A stretch of 64,000 nt of DNA from Variovorax boronicumulans (GCF_007677875.1 NZ_VEDO01000010.1:170131-234130); one strand, 5' to 3'. Positions 44,443 to 52,791 are shown, numbered from the stretch's first letter. Translations and numbers: made by a program. The notes: generated by a model not told the origin, from the letters alone.

Positions 44443-45129
44443 ATGAGCCGCCCCACTTACCGCATCGCCCCCTCCCTGCTGTCCGCCGATTTCACGCGGC
44501 TTGGCGAGGAGGTCACCAACGTCATCGCCGCCGGCGCCGACTGGATTCACTTCGACGTGATGGACAACCATTACGTGCCCAACCTGACCTTCGGCCCCAT
44601 GATCTGCAAGGCGCTCAAGCCCTTGTCCAGGAAGGCCGACGGCACGCCCGTGCCCATCGACGTGCACCTCATGGTCCAGCCCGTGGACGCACTGGCCGCC
44701 GCCTTCGCCGAGGCCGGCGCCGACCTGATCAGCTTCCACCCCGATGCGAGCACCCACGTGCACCGCAGCGTGCAGGCGATCCGCGCGGCCGGCTGCAAGG
44801 CCGGCGTGGTGTTCAACCCGGCCGCTTCGCTGGACGTGCTGGACTGGGTGCTGGAAGACCTGGACCTGGTGCTGATCATGAGCGTGAACCCCGGTTTCGG
44901 CGGCCAGGCCTTCATCGACAGCGCGCTGCGCAAGACCGAGCTGGTCAGGAAGCGCATCGACGCCATCGGCAAGGACATCCGGCTGGAAGTGGACGGCGGC
45001 ATCAAGGCCGACAACATCGCGCGCGTGGCCGCGGCCGGTGCCGACACCTTCGTGGCCGGCAGCGCCATCTTCGGCCAGAAGGATTACAAGGGCGTGATCG
45101 ACAGGATGCGCGCGGCGCTGGCCGGCTGA
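44443..45129 (+). CDS. rpe: Ribulose-phosphate 3-epimerase
   Basis: 228 residues. [37 protein letters not shown] (metal ligands H36, D38), [25 protein letters not shown] and [12 protein letters not shown] are all canonical. It interconverts ribulose-5-P and xylulose-5-P in the pentose phosphate and Calvin pathways. In many relatives gph and trpE follow directly; here about 6.7 kb separates rpe from gph. Confidence 0.98.
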   Translation: MSRPTYRIAPSLLSADFTRLGEEVTNVIAAGADWIHFDVMDNHYVPNLTFGPMICKALKPLSRKADGTPVPIDVHLMVQPVDALAAAFAEAGADLISFHPDASTHVHRSVQAIRAAGCKAGVVFNPAASLDVLDWVLEDLDLVLIMSVNPGFGGQAFIDSALRKTELVRKRIDAIGKDIRLEVDGGIKADNIARVAAAGADTFVAGSAIFGQKDYKGVIDRMRAALAG

Positions 45130-45137
45130 GCCCGCCC

Positions 45138-45179
45138 CACGATCCTGCGCGGGGTGCGCCACAGTGGCGCCCCATCGTG
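45138..45179. terminator. Large GC-rich inverted repeat after rpe
   Basis: CACGAT (45138) pairs with ATCGTG (45174), and inside, GGGGTGCGCC pairs with GGCGCCCC around a short ACAGT loop. It forms a strong stem 8 bp after the rpe stop. No U-run follows, so termination would be weak or Rho-assisted; it also lies in the converging region before the DUF2894 end (45362). Between 45190 and 45361 I see nothing recognisable. Confidence 0.45.
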
Positions 45180-45361
45180 CAGGGGCCGGCCAGCACGAGG
45201 CGGCCATGCCCATCACACCGGTTCTTCGCCGCGCTGGTGGCTTGTCGCCTGGCGCCGTTGCCCTGCGACGTCGGCTGCGCCTGCCTGGCGCTGCGGGTGC
45301 TGCCGTCGCTCCTGCCGCTGGTCTGCTGCGCGCTGGTGGGGCCGCTGCGGGTGCCGTTGTT

Positions 45362-45919
45362 TCAGGCCTTTTTGGCGCGAGACGTCTTCCTGGCGGCGGC
45401 TCTGGCTTTCGCCGCTGGCTTCGTGGAGGCCTCGGCCTGCAGATCCTCCAGCCAGGCCAGCGCGTCGACCTGGGCCATGAAGTGCCGCAGGTAGTCCGGC
45501 GCGCAGCTGCGCATGAGCTGCAGCGCCTGGTGCACCAGGTGCTCGGAGTTCAGCGGGCCGGGGTTCTCGGGGGCGTCGGCCAGCGCATGCTTCAAGCGCT
45601 GCTCGGCATGCAGCCGGGCCCAGGTGCTGCGGAAGAACTGCAGCATCTCCGGCTCGGCGGTCTGGCCCGCGCGCGGGCCGTTGGGCGTCGCGGGCGGGCG
45701 TAGCGCCTGCAGCAGGTCGGCGAGTGGGCCTGGCGCCGCGGGGCTGCGTGCGGGCACAGGGCTGGCGGGCCGGGCCGGGGCCTGGGTCTGCAGAGCCGCC
45801 AAGCGCGCGTCCAGCAGCGCACGCTCGGCACCTGTGCGCGTGGCCGCGCGCCGCGCCAGCGCCGCGACGAGGTGCGCGTGCAGCGGGTCGGTGGGGCTGC
45901 TGGCGGGCTGCTCAGTCAC
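45362..45919 (-). CDS. DUF2894-type protein, last gene of the DUF802 operon
   Basis: 185 residues, soluble. A proline/alanine linker is followed by the conserved block MLQFFRSTWARLHAEQRLKH, ALADAPENPGPLNSEHLVHQ and ALQLMRSCAPDYLRHFMAQV, then DALAWLEDLQ, and a lysine/alanine-rich tail. The GTG at 45919 overlaps the end of the OmpA-like gene by 8 bp. Function unknown; it always appears alongside DUF802/OmpA in the loci I know of, which suggests a cytoplasmic partner of that complex. The basic tail may bind nucleic acid. Confidence 0.75.
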   Translation of the reverse strand: MTEQPASSPTDPLHAHLVAALARRAATRTGAERALLDARLAALQTQAPARPASPVPARSPAAPGPLADLLQALRPPATPNGPRAGQTAEPEMLQFFRSTWARLHAEQRLKHALADAPENPGPLNSEHLVHQALQLMRSCAPDYLRHFMAQVDALAWLEDLQAEASTKPAAKARAAARKTSRAKKA

Positions 45920-46568
45920 GCGGCTTGCTGTCGGTGCGGGCCGGCCGGGGCGTGGGTGCGATCTCCACGCGGCGGTTGCGCGCGCGGCCCTCGGCATCGG
46001 CGTTGGAGGCCACGGCCTGCTCGGAACCGAAGGCCGCGGCGAACACGGCCGAGGCGGGAATGCCTTCCTCGATCAGCGTGCGCGTCACGGTCAGCGCGCG
46101 CTGCGCCGAGAGCTCCCAGTTGTCGGCGAACTGGCGGTTGCTCGCACGCACCTGGCGGTCGTCGGTGAAGCCGCTGACCATCAGGATCTCCTCGCGCTGC
46201 TGCAGGTAGGTGGCCAGCGGGCCGGCCAGGCTCTGCAGCAGTTGCCGGCCCTCGGGCTGCAGTTCGTTGGAGTTGAACGCGAACAGCACGCTGCCGCTGA
46301 TGCCGATGCGACCGTCCGTCAGCGTCACGCGGCCGGCCGCGAGTGGGCCCGACAGCGCCTGCTCCAGCGTCTGCAGTTTCTGCGCCTGGGCCTGGCTGCG
46401 CGCCAGTTCGGTCTTGAGCCGCGTGTCCAGTTCCAGCTGCATGCCGATCACGCCGACCAGGATCAGCACGAAGGCGCCGAGCAGGCCGGCCATGAGGTCG
46501 GCGAAGGCGGTCCAGACCGGCGCGGCCCCGTCGTGGCCCAGGCCGTCGTCGAGTTCTTCGGCGGTCAT
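45912..46568 (-). CDS. MotB/OmpA-like membrane protein of the DUF802 operon
   Basis: 218 residues. A single N-terminal membrane helix begins with TAFADLMAGLLGAFVLILVG; D24 falls where MotB carries its proton-binding aspartate (compare YADFMTAMMAFFL). A coiled segment (about 48-80) leads to an OmpA/MotB peptidoglycan-binding domain: LFAFNSNELQPEGRQLLQSL, NWELSAQRALTVTRTLIEEG, and ARNRRVEIAPTPR. Expected role: stator-like subunit anchored to the cell wall. The ATG overlaps the DUF802 stop by 4 bp. Confidence 0.88.
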   Translation of the reverse strand: MTAEELDDGLGHDGAAPVWTAFADLMAGLLGAFVLILVGVIGMQLELDTRLKTELARSQAQAQKLQTLEQALSGPLAAGRVTLTDGRIGISGSVLFAFNSNELQPEGRQLLQSLAGPLATYLQQREEILMVSGFTDDRQVRASNRQFADNWELSAQRALTVTRTLIEEGIPASAVFAAAFGSEQAVASNADAEGRARNRRVEIAPTPRPARTDSKPRD

Positions 46569-49198
46569 GCTTCGACGGCCTGCGCGCTGCGCTCGTTGGC
46601 CAGCCGCTGCAGGTCTTCCACGATCTGCTTTTGCGACAGCAGCGAGAGATCGATGACCTCGCGCGCCTGGGCCACGTAGTAGGCCAGCTGCTCGTCGCTG
46701 CGCGCGATGGACTTGGCCAGCGTCTCGTCGACCTGCTGCAGGTGCGCGCCGAGCTCGGCGTTGGATGCGCTGAACACCTGCACGGCGGCGCCGAAGGCCT
46801 CGCCCAGGCTCGCGACCTCCGCTGCGCCTGCACCCAGCTGGGCGGCGGAATCGGCCAGGCGGCTGCCCTGTTGCTCGACCTGGGCGGCGAAGCGCTCGCC
46901 CGCGCGTTCCAGCAGTTCGGCCGAGCCCGCCACCAGGGCGTCGATGGCGGCGCGCTGTTCGCTGGAAGCGTGGTTCACGGCGTCCAGCAAGGTGCGCAGC
47001 GTGTCCAGCACGCGGGCGCGTTCGTCCAGCATGGCGTTGTCGCGCGCCATGCTGTCGGTCAGCTTGTCGCGCAGCTCGGCGATGACTTCGGCGGCCGCAC
47101 GCGGCGCCTGGGCCGCCGCATCGACCAGGCGGCCGATCTCGGCGACGGTGGCGCTGGCCTGGGCCTCGGCGCGCTCGCCCATGGCCTGGGCTGTCTCGGC
47201 CAGTGCGGCGCAGATGCGCTGCTGCTGGGCCAGGGCGTGTTCGCTGGCCTGGCGCCACTGGGCCGCCAATTGCTCGGTCATGCGCGTCAGCGTGGCGTTC
47301 CAGTGGGCCATGCGCTCGGCATCGCGTGCGCCGGCCTGGGCCTGCAGGTCGGCGTGGGCCTGGGCCACGGTGGCCTGCAGCACGGCCGCGTGGTGCGAGA
47401 AGCCGTCGGACGCGCTGGCCAGCGCCTGGCGCGTCTCCTGGCCATGGGCCTGGGCGCTGCGTTCGTGCCGCTCCAGTGCGGCGGTCCAGGCCGCCAGGCG
47501 TTCGGCGTCGCGCTCCGCCACCTGCTGCTGCAGCGTGGTGACCTGTTCGACGAAGCCGCTGGCGGCCGCTTCCAAGGCGGCACGGGTCTGGCTGGCCACG
47601 GCCTGTTGCGTGGCTTCGTGCCGGGCCAGTGCCTCGCTCCAGGCCGCGGCCTGCTCGGCGTTGCGGGCTTCCGCCTGGGCCATCAGCTCGGCGTGCGCAT
47701 GGGCCACCCCCTGCTGCAGCGCGGCGGCATGGGCGTCGAAGCCGGCGGCCGTGCTGGCCAGTGCCTGTTGCGTGTCGCTGGACAGGGCCTGCGTGGCGCG
47801 CTCGTGCGCGGCCAGGGCTTCGGTCCAGGCTGCCAGGCGCTGCGCGTCGCGCGCGTCCGCCTGCTGCTGCAGCCTGGCATGGGCCTGCTCCACGGTCTGC
47901 AGCAGCGCAGCCGTGTGCTGCGCGAACTGCGCCGTGCTGCCGGCCAGGGCGGCCTGCGTGTCGCTGGCCAGGTTGTTGTTGGCCTGGGCGTGCCGGGCCA
48001 GGCTGTCCTGCCAGCGCTGCTCCAGGGCGCCCGTGGTGCGCGCGAGTTGTTCGGAAACCTGCTCCACCAGCGCCGCCGAGCGCTGCGCGAAGCCCTGCGT
48101 GAAGCTGTCCAGGCCGGCCTGCAGGCCGCTGCCGAGCTGGGCCTGTACCGCGCGCTGCTCGGCCAGGGCCTCGGTCCAGGCGCGCGACACGCCTTCGGCG
48201 CTCGTGGCAAAGCGCTGCGCGACTTGCTCGAGCTGCTGCTGCACGCCCTGGGCCGCGCCCGCGTGCAGGGCCGCGGCCTCGCGCGCCACGCCGGCCATGG
48301 TGGCCTCCACCGCGGGCTGGATCGCGGCACCGGCCAGGCGCGCGCTTTCCGCCAGGCTGTCCTTGAGCGAGCGGTCCACGGCGCTCGCCAGGCCCGTGTA
48401 GGCGGCCTCGGTGCGGCTGTGGAAGCCCTGCTGGTCGGCCAGCAGGCGCTCGTGCAGCTGTTGGCTCTGGCGTTCCATACCCTGCACCAGCGTGTTGAGC
48501 TTCTCGACCAGCGCCGGCATGGCCTCGGCCTGCTGGCGCAGCAGCTGGAAGGAATCGTCGCGGCGCTGGGCTTCGGAGAAGGCGCGCAGCGTGGTGCCGG
48601 TCAGCTGGTCGAGCTGCTGGCCGGCGACCAGGCGCTCGCGCCGCGCCAAGGCCGCCGCCAGGCCCAGCGTGGCCGAAGCCGCCACGCCGGCCAGCGAGGT
48701 GCCGAAGGCCACGCCCAGGCCGCTCACGGGTGCCGCCAGGGCCGCGCGCACGCTGGCCAGGTCGGTCGCGCCCTGCAGCGCCATGCCGGTGCCGCGCAGC
48801 GTGACCACCATGCCCAGGAAGGTGCCCAGCATGCCCAGCAGCACCAGGAAGCCGGCCAGGTAGGGCGTCAGGACCGGGCCGGGCAGGGCCACGCGCTGGC
48901 CTTCGATGCGCAGGCGCACGGGGTGGCGCAGCGTGGCCGGCAGGCGCTCCAGCCAGGGCTCCAGCGCCGCCGGCGGCGTACCGCTGTCGGCCAGCACGGC
49001 GGACAGCTGGTCGGTGGCTTGGCGAAAGCGCCACAGTTCCAGCGCTCCGGACACGAAGAAGGCGCCGATCAGCGCCGTGACGGCCAGCGCCAGCAGATGG
49101 CTGCTGCCGGCGTAGCCAGCGCCGACCCAGACGATGCAGGCCAGGCCCGCGAGCAGGACGGCGTGGTGGAGAACTCGGTTCATGGGACTTGCTTGCAT
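46565..49198 (-). CDS. DUF802 protein: MotA/TolQ/ZorA-like membrane base with very long coiled tail
   Basis: 877 residues. Two N-terminal helices (about 9-45), then the conserved pair LAGFLVLLGMLGTFLGMVVT and APVSGLGVAFGTSLAGVAAS with TLGLAAALARR, equivalent to helices 3 and 4 of MotA/TolQ/ExbB. From about residue 190 the rest is one continuous alanine/glutamine-rich helical tail of nearly 700 residues, with about five imperfect repeats of 52-63 residues between roughly 388 and 650, each holding an AAW-x-x-AL-x-x-HE core. Architecture recalls ZorA of Zorya defence. It starts 1 bp after the DUF3348 stop. Confidence 0.85.
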   Translation of the reverse strand: MQASPMNRVLHHAVLLAGLACIVWVGAGYAGSSHLLALAVTALIGAFFVSGALELWRFRQATDQLSAVLADSGTPPAALEPWLERLPATLRHPVRLRIEGQRVALPGPVLTPYLAGFLVLLGMLGTFLGMVVTLRGTGMALQGATDLASVRAALAAPVSGLGVAFGTSLAGVAASATLGLAAALARRERLVAGQQLDQLTGTTLRAFSEAQRRDDSFQLLRQQAEAMPALVEKLNTLVQGMERQSQQLHERLLADQQGFHSRTEAAYTGLASAVDRSLKDSLAESARLAGAAIQPAVEATMAGVAREAAALHAGAAQGVQQQLEQVAQRFATSAEGVSRAWTEALAEQRAVQAQLGSGLQAGLDSFTQGFAQRSAALVEQVSEQLARTTGALEQRWQDSLARHAQANNNLASDTQAALAGSTAQFAQHTAALLQTVEQAHARLQQQADARDAQRLAAWTEALAAHERATQALSSDTQQALASTAAGFDAHAAALQQGVAHAHAELMAQAEARNAEQAAAWSEALARHEATQQAVASQTRAALEAAASGFVEQVTTLQQQVAERDAERLAAWTAALERHERSAQAHGQETRQALASASDGFSHHAAVLQATVAQAHADLQAQAGARDAERMAHWNATLTRMTEQLAAQWRQASEHALAQQQRICAALAETAQAMGERAEAQASATVAEIGRLVDAAAQAPRAAAEVIAELRDKLTDSMARDNAMLDERARVLDTLRTLLDAVNHASSEQRAAIDALVAGSAELLERAGERFAAQVEQQGSRLADSAAQLGAGAAEVASLGEAFGAAVQVFSASNAELGAHLQQVDETLAKSIARSDEQLAYYVAQAREVIDLSLLSQKQIVEDLQRLANERSAQAVEA

Positions 49199-49199
49199 C

Positions 49200-49919
49200 T
49201 CAAAGATTGGATCGCAGGGTCTTCATGAGTCCCTCGATCGGTTGCCATCGAAGATCCAGTTCGGCCAGCAGCACGCTCTGCACTTCGTGCTGGAACACGG
49301 TGGGCCAATCCGCCACGGCGTCTTCGCCACTGGCATCGCGCAGTTGCCGGAATCGCTTCTCCAGCACCTTCGGGATGCCGGCCAGCAGCCTGTGCTCCTG
49401 GTTGCCGATGACCTGCTCCAGCACCGTGTCCACCGTGGCCAGCCGGGCCAGCGCAGGCGAGCGCGCCGACAAGGCCATGCGCAGGCGCCCGCGCAGCGGC
49501 GCGATGGCCGCAGCCATGGCCGACTGGCGGGCCAGCACGCAGCGCCGGTAGGGCGGAAAGCCCGGCGTGGCCTCCTTGACCTCGCCGGGCAGCGGCACCG
49601 GCGGGGCGCGGAACTCGACCGTGGCGGCCGCCGTTTCCTCGGCGATGGCGCGGACCAGCGCGCTGCGCAGCCGTGCGGCGGCACCGGCGATGGTCTGCAC
49701 CGCAGCGGCCGCCTTGGCCGGGTCCCCGCTGGCGGGCCGCGGCGCGGGCGCGTCCTTCAGGGCCGTGAACAAGGGCATGGCATCGGTCCACCGGAGCCAC
49801 AGGCCCAGGCGGTCTGCAAAGCCCTGTGGGGATTCGCGCACGTCCGACCCGGCCATGCGGGCCAGCAGACGGACCAGTGCCGAGTCGGGCGTGCCTGTGT
49901 GCCGTGACGCTTGCACCAT
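49200..49919 (-). CDS. DUF3348 protein, first gene of the DUF802 operon
   Basis: 239 residues, soluble, helical. Conserved stretches: DSALVRLLARMAGSDVRESP, FADRLGLWLRWTDAMPLFTA, PPYRRCVLARQSAMAAAIAP, and VLEKRFRQLRDA. No catalytic motif visible. Gene order (DUF3348, DUF802, OmpA-like, DUF2894) with 1-8 bp junctions implies one complex. The C-terminal WQPIEGLMKTLRSNL and FQHEVQSVLLAELDLRWQPI resemble a protein-interaction helix; this is inference only. Confidence 0.75.
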   Translation of the reverse strand: MVQASRHTGTPDSALVRLLARMAGSDVRESPQGFADRLGLWLRWTDAMPLFTALKDAPAPRPASGDPAKAAAAVQTIAGAAARLRSALVRAIAEETAAATVEFRAPPVPLPGEVKEATPGFPPYRRCVLARQSAMAAAIAPLRGRLRMALSARSPALARLATVDTVLEQVIGNQEHRLLAGIPKVLEKRFRQLRDASGEDAVADWPTVFQHEVQSVLLAELDLRWQPIEGLMKTLRSNL

Positions 49920-50025
49920 GCCGACGGATTCGAAAAAACCGCGCAGTCTACATGGGCGGGCCGGCCGGAGCTGTCACAGCTTGTGCGCCACCGGGCTGCG
50001 CCTGCCCCTTTTTTTGATGGGCGGT

Positions 50026-50052
50026 GGAATAAATGCGCCCTGCCATCCGTCC
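50026..50052 (+). promoter_or_regulatory. Candidate ECF-sigma promoter
   Basis: GGAATAAA (50026-50033) and CGTCC (50048-50052), 14 bp apart, 40 bp before the COG4315 gene. A GGAA-type -35 with a CGTC -10 is the general form of ECF promoters, and an ECF sigma gene is the second gene downstream, so autoregulation is plausible. Confidence 0.4.
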
Positions 50053-50091
50053 ATGCCGGTGTTTCTCCACCCCCTGCGAAAGACCGCCACC

Positions 50092-50466
50092 ATGCACACC
50101 CGCCTCGCTACCACGCTCGCCCTGGCGCTCGCCACCGCCTTCACGCTGCCGGCCCAGGCCGAGCCCGCGCCCAAGATGGCCGGCGGCATGCTCGTCAACG
50201 CCGCCGGCATGACGCTCTACACCTTCGACAAGGACCAGGCCGGCAGCGGCAAGAGCGTGTGCAACGGCCCCTGCGCCACGCTGTGGCCGCCGGCACTGGC
50301 CGATGCCGACGCCAAGCCCGCCGGCGACCTGAGCGTGGTCACGCGCGACGACGGCGCCAGGCAGTGGGCCTACAAAGGCAAGCCGGTCTACACCTATGCA
50401 TCCGACAAGAAGGCCGGCGATGCGACGGGCGACAACTTCAAGGACATCTGGCACGTCGTCAAGTAA
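50092..50466 (+). CDS. COG4315-type secreted repeat protein
   Basis: 124 residues. Sec signal peptide (MHTRLATTLALALATAFTLP, cleavage after AQA). Two copies of the family repeat: MLVNAAGMTLYTFDKDQAGS with CNGPCATLWPP, then WAYKGKPVYTYASDKKAGDA. Paired cysteines in VCNGPC could bind a metal or form a disulfide. Often annotated as a predicted lipoprotein, but here no lipobox is seen. It probably forms a transcription unit with the sigma/anti-sigma pair 27 bp downstream. Confidence 0.85.
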   Translation: MHTRLATTLALALATAFTLPAQAEPAPKMAGGMLVNAAGMTLYTFDKDQAGSGKSVCNGPCATLWPPALADADAKPAGDLSVVTRDDGARQWAYKGKPVYTYASDKKAGDATGDNFKDIWHVVK

Positions 50467-50493
50467 GGGCCGGACCGCCGACACTCGGGCGCC

Positions 50494-51024
50494 ATGCGCT
50501 CCCAGGACGAAGCCGAGATCGTGGCCAGCATCCCCAGTCTGCGCCGCTACGCACGGGCGCTGGTGGGCGAGCGCGACCGGGCCGACGACCTGGTGCAGGA
50601 CACGCTGGAGCGTGCCTGCTCGCGCTGGGCGCTGTGGCGCCGGCAGGGCGAGGTCCGGGCCTGGCTGTTCGGGATCATGCACAACCAGTTCGTGGACCGC
50701 CTGCGCGCCCAGCGCAGCCGGCCCGAGGACAGTGCCGGCGACGCTCTGCCCGAGCAGCCGCAGCGCCCGCAGCAGACCGATGCGCTGGAGCTGCGCGATC
50801 TCGAGCGCGTGCTGCAGCGCCTGCCGCCCGAGCAGCGCGAGGTGCTGCTGCTGGTCGCGGTGGAAGAGATGAGCTACCAGGAGGTGGCCAGCGCCGTCGG
50901 CGTGCCGCTGGGCACCGTGATGTCGCGGCTGTCGCGCGCACGCGCGCGCCTGCACGAAGAATTGCGCGGGCCGGACCCGGCCCGTGCGGGCCAGCCGGCC
51001 GACCGCATCCGGCGCGTGAAATGA
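50494..51024 (+). CDS. ECF-subfamily RNA polymerase sigma factor
   Basis: 176 residues. Region 2: RRYARALVGERDRADDLVQD, TLERACSRWALW and RAWLFGIMHNQFVDRLR. Region 4: LQRLPPEQREVLLLVAVEEM, SYQEVASAVGVPLGTVMSRL, SRARARL. It ends in an ATGA overlap with the anti-sigma gene, so both are made together. Target genes probably include its own operon. Confidence 0.93.
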   Translation: MRSQDEAEIVASIPSLRRYARALVGERDRADDLVQDTLERACSRWALWRRQGEVRAWLFGIMHNQFVDRLRAQRSRPEDSAGDALPEQPQRPQQTDALELRDLERVLQRLPPEQREVLLLVAVEEMSYQEVASAVGVPLGTVMSRLSRARARLHEELRGPDPARAGQPADRIRRVK

Positions 51025-51833
51025 CCATGGACGATCCCCGACTCCACAGCGTCGGCACGGGCCAGCCTGTGCCCATCACCGAAGCCGACCTGCATGCCTA
51101 TGCCGACGGCCAGCTTGCGCCCGCGCGGCAGGCGCAGATGGAGCAGTTCCTGGCTGAGCACCCCACGCAGGCCGCCCGCGTGCGTGCCTGGCAAGAGCAG
51201 AACGCCTTGCTGCACAGCCTGCTGGACCCGGTGCGCGCGGAGCCTGTGCCCCCGCGCCTGTCCATGCCGGCGCGCACGGCCATGGCCTGGCGCAGCCTGG
51301 CCGCGGGCGTGCTGATCGCCGCCGTGAGCGCGGGCGCCGCCTGGTCGTTGCGCGGCATGGTCGAGGGCGGTGCGGCGCTCTCGCTGGCCGCTGGTCCCGC
51401 GCTGAGCGGGTTCGCACAGCGCGCGGCCATCGCGCACGCGGTCTACAGCCCCGACAAGCGGCGCCCGGTGGAGGTGGGCGCCGACCAGGAGCAGGCCCTG
51501 GTGACCTGGCTGACCCGCCGCATGGGCGCGCAGGTGCGCGCCCCGGCACTGGCACCGCTGGGCTATGCATTGATCGGTGGCCGGCTGCTGCCGGGCGAGA
51601 AAGGCCCGGTGGCGCAGTTCATGTACGGCGCTGACGACGGCCGGCGCCTGACCTTGTACGTGACGCGCGAGGTGGCGGCCGCCGACACCGCCTTCCGCTT
51701 CGGCCAGGACGGCGCGGTCAAGGTGTTCTACTGGGTCGAGAACGGCTTCGGCTACGCGATCTCGGCCGATGCCGACCGGGCCGCGCTGATGGAGGTCTCC
51801 GAGGAGGTCTACCGGCAGCTCAAGCCCGGCTGA
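51021..51833 (+). CDS. Membrane anti-sigma factor
   Basis: 270 residues. N-terminal ITEADLHAYADGQLAPARQA is the anti-sigma helical domain without a zinc HxxxCxxC motif. A single membrane helix follows (about 92-112, AAGVLIAAVSAGAAWSLRG) and the rest (EQALVTWLTRRMGAQVRAPA, LAPLGYALIGGRLLPGEKGP, VFYWVENGFGYAISA) is periplasmic. It should hold the ECF sigma inactive until an envelope or oxidative signal. Start ATG at 51021, 4-bp overlap. Confidence 0.88.
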   Translation: MTMDDPRLHSVGTGQPVPITEADLHAYADGQLAPARQAQMEQFLAEHPTQAARVRAWQEQNALLHSLLDPVRAEPVPPRLSMPARTAMAWRSLAAGVLIAAVSAGAAWSLRGMVEGGAALSLAAGPALSGFAQRAAIAHAVYSPDKRRPVEVGADQEQALVTWLTRRMGAQVRAPALAPLGYALIGGRLLPGEKGPVAQFMYGADDGRRLTLYVTREVAAADTAFRFGQDGAVKVFYWVENGFGYAISADADRAALMEVSEEVYRQLKPG

Positions 51834-51876
51834 CCCGGCCGGACACAATCGGGGGCTGCACCGCCCGAGGATCTGC

Positions 51877-52569
51877 ATGCTGCCCGCCCGTTCCACGCCA
51901 TCCGCTTTCGCCCTGCAAACGCCGTTGCAGGCCGCCATCGTCGACCTGGACGGCACCATGGTCGACACGCTCGGCGACTTCAGCGCCGCGCTGGACCGCA
52001 TGCTGGCCGACCTGTCGCTGCCCGCGGTGCCGGCCGCCGCCGTGGCCGAGATGGTCGGCAAGGGCTCGGAGCACCTGATCCGCAGCGTACTGGCCCGGGT
52101 GCAAGCCGACCCGGGGCTGTACGACGCCGCCTGGGCCAGCTACCAGCGCCACTACCCGCAGGTGAACGGCCGCCATTCGCAGGTGTACCCGGGCGTGGTC
52201 GAAGGCCTGCGCGCGCTGCAGGCGCGTGGCCTGGCGCTGGCCTGCCTGACCAACAAGCCCACTGATTTCGCACGTGCGCTGTTGCGTGACAAGGGCTTGG
52301 ACGGCTTCTTCGCGCAGGTCTTCGGCGGCGATGCCTTCGCGCGAAAGAAGCCCGACCCGCTGCCCTTGCTGCGCACCTGCGAGGCTCTGGGCAGCCCGCC
52401 TGCGCGCACGCTGATGCTGGGCGATTCCAGCAACGACGCCCGGGCCGCGCGCGCGGCGGGTTGCCCCGTGGTGCTGGTCAGCTACGGCTACAACCACGGG
52501 CAGCCGGTGCGCGCGGTCGATGCCGACGGCTGGGTCGACTCGCTGGTCGAAGCTGCTGCCCTGCTGTAG
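51877..52569 (+). CDS. gph: Phosphoglycolate phosphatase (HAD superfamily)
   Basis: 230 residues. HAD motif I IVDLDGTMVDT (nucleophile D23), motif II CLTNKP, lysine RKKPDPLPLLR, motif IV MLGDSSNDARAA. Length and cap helices match Gph. It hydrolyses 2-phosphoglycolate formed by DNA repair or photorespiration. Adjacent order gph-...-trpE is standard in Burkholderiales. Confidence 0.92.
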   Translation: MLPARSTPSAFALQTPLQAAIVDLDGTMVDTLGDFSAALDRMLADLSLPAVPAAAVAEMVGKGSEHLIRSVLARVQADPGLYDAAWASYQRHYPQVNGRHSQVYPGVVEGLRALQARGLALACLTNKPTDFARALLRDKGLDGFFAQVFGGDAFARKKPDPLPLLRTCEALGSPPARTLMLGDSSNDARAARAAGCPVVLVSYGYNHGQPVRAVDADGWVDSLVEAAALL

Positions 52570-52630
52570 TTGGCCTCCTACCGGCACTCGCAGGCTGGTC
52601 CCACAGCCCGCTGAAGCGGGCAACTACCAG
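52563..52630. repeat. Palindromic unit after gph
   Basis: CTGTAGTTG at 52563 matches, with one missing base, the inverse of CAACTACCAG at 52621. A perfect inner hairpin CCCGC-TGAA-GCGGG lies near 52608-52621. It could be the gph terminator or a REP-like unit; no second copy was seen in the window. Confidence 0.35.
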
Positions 52631-52654
52631 AGGCACCCCGGCGCCCCCTTAGCC

Positions 52655-52679
52655 TTGTGCGCATCGTCATTGCGCACAA
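52655..52679. promoter_or_regulatory. Inverted repeat TTGTGCGCA upstream of the katE leader
   Basis: TTGTGCGCA (52655-52663) is perfectly inverted at 52671-52679 with a 7-nt spacer, 15 bp before the small ORF that precedes katE. Symmetry suggests an operator for a dimeric, perhaps redox-responsive, regulator. Identity unknown. Confidence 0.5.
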
Positions 52680-52694
52680 AGAGGGGATCAGGTC

Positions 52695-52787
52695 ATGGAC
52701 ATCGTCGTTTGGGCTGTCGCGGGCATCGTGGGCGTGCTGGCACTGGTGGCCGTGGGCCGCGCCATCGCCTGCTGCGTGGACGCCTGA
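52695..52787 (+). CDS. 30-residue single-helix membrane peptide upstream of katE
   Basis: ATG preceded by GAGGGG; the peptide MDIVVWAVAGIVGVLALVAV then GRAIACCVDA is one hydrophobic helix with two adjacent cysteines near the C-terminus. It ends 4 bp before the katE ATG, and its last codons contain the GAGG that serves katE as ribosome site. This suggests translational coupling or a small membrane partner. It is too short for routine gene calling. Confidence 0.5.
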   Translation: MDIVVWAVAGIVGVLALVAVGRAIACCVDA

Positions 52788-52791
52788 GGCG

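Noticed and set aside
46631..49228. 865-codon plus-strand frame opposite DUF802
   Set aside because: Mirror image of the alanine-rich tail in high-GC DNA; Gly/Gln/Arg-rich without motifs, and the minus-strand gene is clearly coding.
45362..49919. Calling the DUF802 operon a Zorya defence system
   Set aside because: ZorA/ZorB-like parts are present, but no ZorC, ZorD helicase/nuclease or ZorE HNH protein is seen, and there are no mobile-element or defence-island neighbours. The similarity is kept only as an architectural comparison.
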